Assembly (NCBI GenBank): GCA_900546345.1
Contig: URCI01000007.1
Coordinates: forward strand, 29,041 to 93,040
Direction of reading: 5' to 3'
Length of the DNA: 64,000 nt
From: an uncultured Prevotella sp.
GTDB lineage: Bacteria; Bacteroidota; Bacteroidia; Bacteroidales; Bacteroidaceae
The translations under genes were made by a program, and so were the position numbers. The stretch's first letter is position 1. Each line of letters starts with the position of its first letter. Shown piece by piece: positions 59,013-64,000 of this stretch. The notes beneath the pieces are model-generated. The model ran no database searches. It had not been told where the DNA came from and worked only from the letters and a program-made list of their open reading frames with translations.

Positions 59013-59687
59013 TTATGCGGGATTGAGCAGTTTCTCCAGCGCAGGAATGACCAGACGGCCGCGGGTCCAGCAGATGAGCCCTTGTTGCTCCCATTGGCGC
59101 AGGATGGCGGAGATGCGCCGGCGCTCGATATGCAGTTCCTTCTCCAGTCGGCTCACCTTGATGTGCAAGACCTTTCTGCCAGCCGGTCGGATGGAGTGAA
59201 CGAGCAGGAATCGGCGCACGAAGTCCTCGTCGGCGTGAGGAGCTGCCCGCCAAAGTGCCGCCTGCCGCTTCTGCACATGTGTGGAGAGCAGGTTGAGCAG
59301 GTTGAGACGGAAGATCAGCGATTTGTCGCTCAGTTTGAGGATCTCCTGTTTGTCGATCGTGATCAGATGGCAGACCGTCTTTGCCTTCCAGCATTGCGTG
59401 AAGTGCTGTGCCAGTCCGAAGGCATACTCCGGTTGCACGAGCATGGGACCGTTGATGTCTTCCTCCATCCAGTAGCCTTTGTCGTCGGAGAGAGTGGTAG
59501 CGACGGCTGTGCCATCCGTGAGCATGGCGAGCATGCCGCTGCGCGTTTCTGTGTCTACGATTTTCTCTCCATCGCGGAGAGTGTGGAAAGAGAACTTTGT
59601 CTTGGCTACGATTTCTTTCAGCTCCTCTGTGCCCATGCCGATGAACAGCGGGAAGCTGACGAGAGTCTTGAAGATATTGGGGTTCAT
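59013..59687 (-). CDS. Crp/Fnr-family transcription regulator
   Basis: The 224-residue protein has an N-terminal cyclic-nucleotide-binding-type barrel (about 10-125) and a C-terminal winged helix (VSRLEKELHIERRRISAILR, then WTRGRLVI). It has no cysteine cluster for an Fe-S centre, so it is not an Fnr in the strict sense. Ligand unknown. It follows apbE by 16 bases and is likely co-transcribed with it. Confidence 0.87.
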   Translation of the reverse strand: MNPNIFKTLVSFPLFIGMGTEELKEIVAKTKFSFHTLRDGEKIVDTETRSGMLAMLTDGTAVATTLSDDKGYWMEEDINGPMLVQPEYAFGLAQHFTQCWKAKTVCHLITIDKQEILKLSDKSLIFRLNLLNLLSTHVQKRQAALWRAAPHADEDFVRRFLLVHSIRPAGRKVLHIKVSRLEKELHIERRRISAILRQWEQQGLICWTRGRLVIPALEKLLNPA

Positions 59688-59703
59688 GGCGCAGCGTGTC
59701 GGT

Positions 59704-60717
59704 TTATTGAGCGATGGCCTGCTTCATCGATGGCGAGTACCATACCTGGTTATGGCCTTTCTCATCGGCATAGATGAAGTAAACCATCAGTTCGGGATGC
59801 TTCTTGAGGATAGCCTGCGCTCCCTTGAGTCCGGTGACCATAAACGCGGTGGCGTAGGCGTCGGCGGTGGCGCAGTCTTTGGCCAGTACTGTCGAGGAGA
59901 GGATGCTGTGCTGCACAGGGTAACCGGTCTTGGGGTCGATGGTGTGGGCATATTTCTTACCACCTTTATAGTAGAAGTTGCGGTAGTTGCCGCTTGTAGC
60001 CATGGCCTTATCGGTGACATTGAGCACAGTCTGGAGTTCCTGGTTGGTTTGCAGGGAGTCATCGGTGGGCTTGGTGACACCGATTTTCCATGGCAGCCGT
60101 TTCTCGCTGATGCCGCTGGTGACGATCTCTCCACCGATCTCCACCATGAAGTTCTCAATGCCTTTGTTGCGCAACAGGTTGGCCACGACGTCGACGCCAT
60201 ATCCCTTGGCGATGCCCGAGCAGTCGAGCATCAGTCTCGGGTCTTTTTTGACGATCTTCCCGCCGGTGAGCGCCACTTTGTTATAACCGACGAACTGACG
60301 CAGCGAGTCGATGACTTGACGCGAAGGATGCACGCCAGTCTTGAAGCCGAAGCCCCAGGCATTGACGAGCGGCGCCACGGTGATGTCGAAAGCTCCGTCA
60401 GTCTCGCGCGAGATAGACTCGGCTTTTTTAAACACCTCGGTAAACATCGGGTTGAGTGTGACCGGCTTGTTGTTGTTGACCTGTGTGATGATCGACTTTT
60501 TATTGAATGGCGAGAGGGCCGTGTCGACTTGAGCCAATGCCTTGTCGATCTCGGTCTGCAAGTCTTCCGATGATTGGTAAGTGATGTGATATTCCGTTCC
60601 GAAGACGAAGCCCGTATCGTGTTGGTAGGGCGTGTTGCGCTGTTGCAGGATGATGAGCACCGTACCCACGATGAGGATCAGCAGGAAGATAATCTTCAGT
60701 AAGTTGTTTTTCTTCAT
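59704..60717 (-). CDS. apbE: FAD:protein FMN transferase
   Basis: ATG 60717 gives a 337-residue protein with one N-terminal membrane helix (LLKIIFLLILIVGTVLIIL). ApbE motifs are FGTEYHITYQ, LMLDCSGIAKGYGVD, MVEIGGEIVTSG and HTIDPKTGYPV with the Mg-binding Asp. ApbE attaches FMN to threonines of respiratory proteins such as the Na+-pumping NADH:quinone reductase in the periplasm. The target genes are not in this window. Confidence 0.93.
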   Translation of the reverse strand: MKKNNLLKIIFLLILIVGTVLIILQQRNTPYQHDTGFVFGTEYHITYQSSEDLQTEIDKALAQVDTALSPFNKKSIITQVNNNKPVTLNPMFTEVFKKAESISRETDGAFDITVAPLVNAWGFGFKTGVHPSRQVIDSLRQFVGYNKVALTGGKIVKKDPRLMLDCSGIAKGYGVDVVANLLRNKGIENFMVEIGGEIVTSGISEKRLPWKIGVTKPTDDSLQTNQELQTVLNVTDKAMATSGNYRNFYYKGGKKYAHTIDPKTGYPVQHSILSSTVLAKDCATADAYATAFMVTGLKGAQAILKKHPELMVYFIYADEKGHNQVWYSPSMKQAIAQ

Positions 60718-60730
60718 AGGATGCAAGTTA

Positions 60731-61456
60731 TCATAGTTCTACGATGATGTCAAACGTGCCTCCGATGCGTGTGCTGCCTTGCTTGCCAAAGCCTGGTACA
60801 TACCACACATTGCCCAGGTCTCCATCGTCGTAGGACAGGCGGCGGTAGTAGCGCACGCTCCATCCCAGATGCAGCGGACCATAGATCTTGGCGTCGATAC
60901 CGGCGAGGAGTTCCATCCATTTATAGTTGGCCTTGACATCATGGGCGTGTACCGGATAGTTGCCGCCGTAGACCGGGTCCACGATGGCAGGGTTGTCCAC
61001 ATCGTATTTAAAGGAGGTGGCAGCGAGACGTCCGCCGACATAGAATCGGTAGATGTCGTGCTTGTTTTTCAGGATATTGAAGTCCATACCAATCTTGGCG
61101 TAGGGCGCCGAGGTGCGGTAGGAGATGCGGGTGGTCACTTCGTCGTGGTCGGCCTTGCCGATACCGACTTCCAGCACGGGGAAATACTTGTCCTTGAAGT
61201 TCACGCGCACGCCGGCCTCGTATTGTCCATAGTCCGAGACCGCTTTCTGCACGAGTCCGATGGCGTCGATCTTTACCTGCACGCCACGGAAGAAGGGTAT
61301 CGAGTCGTCGATCTGTTTGCGCCGCAGCGCTTCCTGCTCCTCTTTGGTCATCTTGTGTGGCTGTCCTTTTTGTGGAGTTGCCATTTGTTTTTGGGCATAG
61401 GTGGCCGGTGCGAGCAACAGGAGCAGACTAATAACGATACTCCTTATAATATACAT
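60731..61456 (-). CDS. DUF6048 outer-membrane-type protein
   Basis: From ATG 61456 the 241-residue protein has a signal peptide (IIRSIVISLLLLLAPATYAQ), a charged linker (MTKEEQEALRRKQIDDSI) and a beta-barrel-like part with aromatic strand ends (GQYEAGVRVNF, DIYRFYVGGRLAATSF, GWSVRYYRRLSYDD). This is the DUF6048 family, which occurs beside DUF6452; the two reading frames overlap by 29 bases here. A joint function at the outer membrane is likely but unknown. Confidence 0.85.
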   Translation of the reverse strand: MYIIRSIVISLLLLLAPATYAQKQMATPQKGQPHKMTKEEQEALRRKQIDDSIPFFRGVQVKIDAIGLVQKAVSDYGQYEAGVRVNFKDKYFPVLEVGIGKADHDEVTTRISYRTSAPYAKIGMDFNILKNKHDIYRFYVGGRLAATSFKYDVDNPAIVDPVYGGNYPVHAHDVKANYKWMELLAGIDAKIYGPLHLGWSVRYYRRLSYDDGDLGNVWYVPGFGKQGSTRIGGTFDIIVEL

Positions 61457-61922
61457 AGAAGTGCTTCTTGGATGTATCATAGCTGATATCACGGTTTTGG
61501 ATGGTGATGGAGTCGATGGCGTTGCGTGTGTAGTGGACGCCGTTGATGACGTGGAAATAGTTCATACCACAGTCCACAGACTCGAAGTGTGGGTAATTGC
61601 TCTTGTCGATGATCACCGTGTCGAGCGTCGTGTTGGTACGGAAGAAAAGGGTGTCGCGGTCGCGTGTGTAGCTCACGGGCAGCGTGAAGCTGTCGGTGTT
61701 GACCTGCTGATTGATGAGGATGGTGTCGTTGCCGTCGTTGCGGTTGGTCCAGATCGTGAGCGGATCGGTCAGAGTGGTGACGCGGCCCATGAGCTTATAG
61801 TTGGCATATACCGTGTTGTTGAGCGGACAGTCAACGGAAGAGCACGAGGCCAGTGCACCAAAAACGGCCAGGAGAGATGCCCAACGAAAAGCGCCGGTGC
61901 GATGGTGGTTGATATTTCGCAT
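61428..61922 (-). CDS. DUF6452 lipoprotein
   Basis: The 164-residue lipoprotein has a lipobox ALASC near residue 27 and a mostly beta C-terminal part (DTLFFRTNTTLDTVIIDKSN). It belongs to the DUF6452 family, the usual partner of DUF6048. Translation is coupled to the DUF6048 gene by overlap. Confidence 0.85.
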   Translation of the reverse strand: MRNINHHRTGAFRWASLLAVFGALASCSSVDCPLNNTVYANYKLMGRVTTLTDPLTIWTNRNDGNDTILINQQVNTDSFTLPVSYTRDRDTLFFRTNTTLDTVIIDKSNYPHFESVDCGMNYFHVINGVHYTRNAIDSITIQNRDISYDTSKKHFYVYYKEYRY

Positions 61923-61947
61923 AAATGTTGATGCCGATGTTTTATGA

Positions 61948-62901
61948 TTAACCTATCACCTTTTCTATCTGGTAGTCGTTTCTGTTGGGGTTCTGACGAC
62001 TGATGAGGTCGCCGATGAATCCGGCCAGGAAGAACTGCGAGCCCAGGATGAGCGCGGTAAGCGCCACGTAGAACGAGGCGTGCTGGCTGAGCAGATCGCC
62101 ATAGACGCCGTTGCAGAGATTATAGATCTTCTCACCGAAGAGCCAGCAGAGCGAGAGGAAGCCGATGAAGAAGATGACGCTGCCGATGAAGCCAAAGACG
62201 TGCATGGGCTTCTTGCCGAAGTTGGTGAGGAACCACAGCGTCAGCAGATCGAGATAGCCATTGAAGAAGCGGTTGATACCAAACTTCGAGTGGCCGTATT
62301 TTCTTGCCTGATGGTGCACGACTTTCTCGCCGATCTTGGTGAAGCCGGCGTTTTTGGCCAGGTAGGGAATGTAGCGGTGCATCTCACCATAGACCTCGAT
62401 GTTCTTCACCACGTCGCGGCGGTAGGCCTTTAATCCGCAGTTGAAGTCATGGAGATTGTGGATGCCTGATATCTTGCGCGCTGTGGCGTTGAAAAGTTTG
62501 GTCGGTATGGTCTTGGACAGTGGATCGTAGCGTTTCTGCTTGTAACCCGAGACGAGATCATAGCCTTCTTGCGTGATCATGCGATAGAGTGCCGGGATCT
62601 CGTCGGGAGAGTCCTGCAGATCGGCGTCCATGGTGATGACCACGTTGCCCTCGGCTTTCTTAAACCCGCAGTAGAGCGCGGGGCTCTTGCCGTAGTTGCG
62701 GCGGAATTTGATGCCCTTGACATTGCTGTCTTTCTCGGACAGTTGCTCGATGATGTCCCAGGAATGGTCGGTGGAGCCGTCATTGACAAAGATAATCTCA
62801 TAAGAGAAGTTGTTGGCCTGCATGACACGCTGTATCCAGGCATGCAGTTCGGGCAGTGATTCTTCTTCGTTGAAAAGGGGTACTACAACAGATATGTCCA
62901 T
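61948..62901 (-). CDS. Family 2 glycosyltransferase, DPM1/ArnC type
   Basis: The 317-residue protein has a GT2 catalytic domain (VVPLFNEEESLPELHAWIQR, FVNDGSTDHSW, the metal-binding DADLQDSPDEI, GYKQKRYDPLSK) and two C-terminal membrane helices (VFGFIGSVIFFIGFLSLCWL and FYVALTALILGSQFFLAGFI). Such enzymes transfer sugars to polyprenyl phosphate for envelope glycans. The acceptor or sugar cannot be told. It lies 25 bases before the DUF6452 gene and 48 after DUF4199. Confidence 0.92.
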   Translation of the reverse strand: MDISVVVPLFNEEESLPELHAWIQRVMQANNFSYEIIFVNDGSTDHSWDIIEQLSEKDSNVKGIKFRRNYGKSPALYCGFKKAEGNVVITMDADLQDSPDEIPALYRMITQEGYDLVSGYKQKRYDPLSKTIPTKLFNATARKISGIHNLHDFNCGLKAYRRDVVKNIEVYGEMHRYIPYLAKNAGFTKIGEKVVHHQARKYGHSKFGINRFFNGYLDLLTLWFLTNFGKKPMHVFGFIGSVIFFIGFLSLCWLFGEKIYNLCNGVYGDLLSQHASFYVALTALILGSQFFLAGFIGDLISRQNPNRNDYQIEKVIG

Positions 62902-62949
62902 GGTGATATTGCTTTCTTTTTAGTTGATTGGTGATAAAGTTGCTTGGTG

Positions 62950-63531
62950 CTATTCCTTGGGGTGGTTGATGTCCTGCATATTCTGCTGTCCGCTGGACTG
63001 AAGATTTTTGCGACGGCAGGCATAGGCGATGGGTAGGCTCAGCAGAGCGCCCATGAGGATGTTGTCCATCATGATGACGAAGGTCAACTGCAAGGGCGAG
63101 AGCTGACCGACGATCGAGATGGTATGCTTCATCTGATCCACGGCCTGCATGGCAGCGGCGCCTTGCGTGCGGTAGACATCCTGCATCGTTTTGACCGACT
63201 CGCCAAGCATGGCCATGAAAGCGCCATGGTCGAAAAACCGGAGATAGACAAACTGTATGGCCGCGAAAATCAGCGACGCATAAAAAAAAGTATAGCAGCT
63301 AAACGCAAAGCCGCGGCGGAAAGAGATATGGCCGTCCAAAGCACTGTTGCGGAAGCGCACTAAGAACCAGCCCACCGCGATCGGTGTGCTCAGCGCCAGG
63401 AGGCTGCCCAGCACGGAAGCGGGGGCAAAGATGACGCTCAGAAAGCTGGCTGTCCACAACAATGCCAAGGCCACACCATATTGGCGGGCGAAGGCTTTGA
63501 GCTGTACCAAGTCCATTACATTGATTACCAT
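62950..63531 (-). CDS. DUF4199 membrane protein
   Basis: The 193-residue protein has four membrane segments (VALALLWTASFLSVIF, LGSLLALSTPIAVGWFLVRF, SCYTFFYASLIFAAIQFVYL, TFVIMMDNILMGALLSLPIA) and matches DUF4199, often found before a GT2 glycosyltransferase in Bacteroidales. The -7 box ends four bases before ATG 63531, so either the mRNA is leaderless or the real start is Met6 at 63516. Confidence 0.85.
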   Translation of the reverse strand: MVINVMDLVQLKAFARQYGVALALLWTASFLSVIFAPASVLGSLLALSTPIAVGWFLVRFRNSALDGHISFRRGFAFSCYTFFYASLIFAAIQFVYLRFFDHGAFMAMLGESVKTMQDVYRTQGAAAMQAVDQMKHTISIVGQLSPLQLTFVIMMDNILMGALLSLPIAYACRRKNLQSSGQQNMQDINHPKE

Positions 63532-63535
63532 ACTG

Positions 63536-63543
63536 CAAAATTA
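63536..63543 (-). promoter_or_regulatory. -7 promoter box of the DUF4199-GT2 operon
   Basis: TAATTTTG on the minus strand directly before the start codon region. The rest of 63545-63855 has no gene I can support. Confidence 0.5.
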
Positions 63544-63855
63544 CTCATTTTTCAGCAAGAAAGATAAAGGTTTTGCCGCTTTTTAATGATTTTTCTAATC
63601 ATTGGGTGTCTTTTTGCCCAAGCAAGCGCTGGGGCGATCAGGGTGGTAAGGTGATGATCGGTCGGCAAGGGGGGTGTGTCTTGTCTGCCTGATCTTACAC
63701 GCCAGGAAGTCTCGGCCGACTTTATCAACAGCATCGATTCGGTAGGCAAAAGTGCCGACAAAAACAGGCTCGCCCACAGTTTCATTCTAGAAAGGACACA
63801 AGCGCAAGAATGAGAGAGAACTGGGGGGATAACACAAAACGAGCGGGCTGTCGGC

Positions 63856-63943
63856 TTCATCAAAGTGGTCTCTATCGGTCATCTCAACGGTTTCTATCAG
63901 TCATCTCAGTGTTCTTTATGGGTCATCTCAGTATTTTGATCGT
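63856..63943 (-). repeat. 22-bp tandem array, locus C (core GAGATGAC, minus strand)
   Basis: Units start at 63856, 63878, 63900 and 63922, an exact 22-base spacing. On the plus strand the core reads GTCATCTC; the first unit is degenerate (TTCATCAA). Tails such as GGTTTCTATC match the A-rich tails of loci A and B when read on the minus strand. Confidence 0.88.
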
Positions 63944-63948
63944 ATAAA

Positions 63949-64000
63949 ACAAGTGAGATGGCGCAAAATTCTCTAGAGAATTTTGCGCCATCTCACTTGT
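63949..64000. other. Perfect 52-bp palindrome at the window end
   Basis: Bases 63949-63974 (ACAAGTGAGATGGCGC, then AAAATTCTCT) are the exact reverse complement of 63975-64000. Each arm contains GAGATGG, a variant of the 22-bp repeat core. The palindrome may continue past the window edge. Confidence 0.9.

Noticed and set aside
63595..63777. 60-codon open frame on the minus strand (starts MGEPVFVGTFAYRID)
   Set aside because: It looks slightly protein-like at its start but matches no family I know, and it lacks a promoter and ribosome-binding site; at most a gene relic.

Overview
The window reads as chromosomal DNA of a Bacteroidales bacterium, most likely a Prevotella-type organism with moderately high GC. 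Direct evidence: promoters of the Bacteroidetes form (TTG, about 20 bases, TAnnTTTG), a hybrid two-component regulator, an Mfa-type fimbrial operon with Arg-Ala processing sites, a type IX secretion (T9SS) C-terminal domain, RprXY, and many small Bacteroidales-only families (DUF3575, DUF3868, DUF4199, DUF4492, DUF6048, DUF6452). Genus-level placement is inference.

Layout. (1) 1-12.4 kb, plus strand: a rhamnogalacturonan-I/pectin utilisation locus. It holds the end of a PL11 lyase, a tandem CE12 acetylesterase, a GH105-GH106 fusion, a GH28 polygalacturonase and a hybrid two-component sensor, then a ~70-codon relic of a SusC transporter. The enzymes would cut the RG backbone, remove acetyl groups, hydrolyse unsaturated disaccharides, release rhamnose and trim galacturonan, under control of the sensor. 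No SusC/SusD pair is visible. (2) 12.9-26.5 kb, minus strand: a seven-gene Mfa-like fimbrial operon read DUF3575, DUF3868/OmpA, shaft fimbrillin, Mfa2/FimB anchor, two accessory fimbrillins, and a 1750-residue T9SS-exported protein in the place of Mfa5. (3) 26.9-37.5 kb: membrane protein and MATE transporter, exonuclease III, FolE, SPOR protein, a DoxX-like/triosephosphate isomerase fused frame, DUF1599, fluoride channel CrcB with DUF190 and an HD protein, and a GNAT-nitrilase fusion. (4) 37.6-41.6 kb: DUF4492-cydA-cydB (bd oxidase) and a thioesterase. (5) 41.7-55.9 kb: S9 peptidase, metallophosphatase, FabG, RluA-type synthase, HD hydrolase, fucose-isomerase-like protein, a GH13-AlaX fused frame with FabD, PspC, and ribosomal proteins L9-S18-S6. 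(6) 56-64 kb: RprY-RprX, tRNA-Phe, a Crp-type regulator with ApbE, a DUF6048/DUF6452 pair, a family-2 glycosyltransferase and DUF4199.

The most unusual non-coding signal is a family of exact 22-bp-period tandem repeats (core GAGATGAC) in three intergenic regions (12.5, 40.9 and 63.9 kb), each abutting a large hairpin; the last hairpin is a perfect 52-bp palindrome at the window edge. Other dispersed repeats include a GC-rich hairpin family, one copy of which is translated inside a protein, a TATA/AAGGTGTA family, a 20-bp tandem array, and 40-bp near-identical direct repeats that bracket the major fimbrillin gene. Several adjacent or related genes exist as single reading frames (GH105-GH106, DoxX-TPI, GH13-AlaX).
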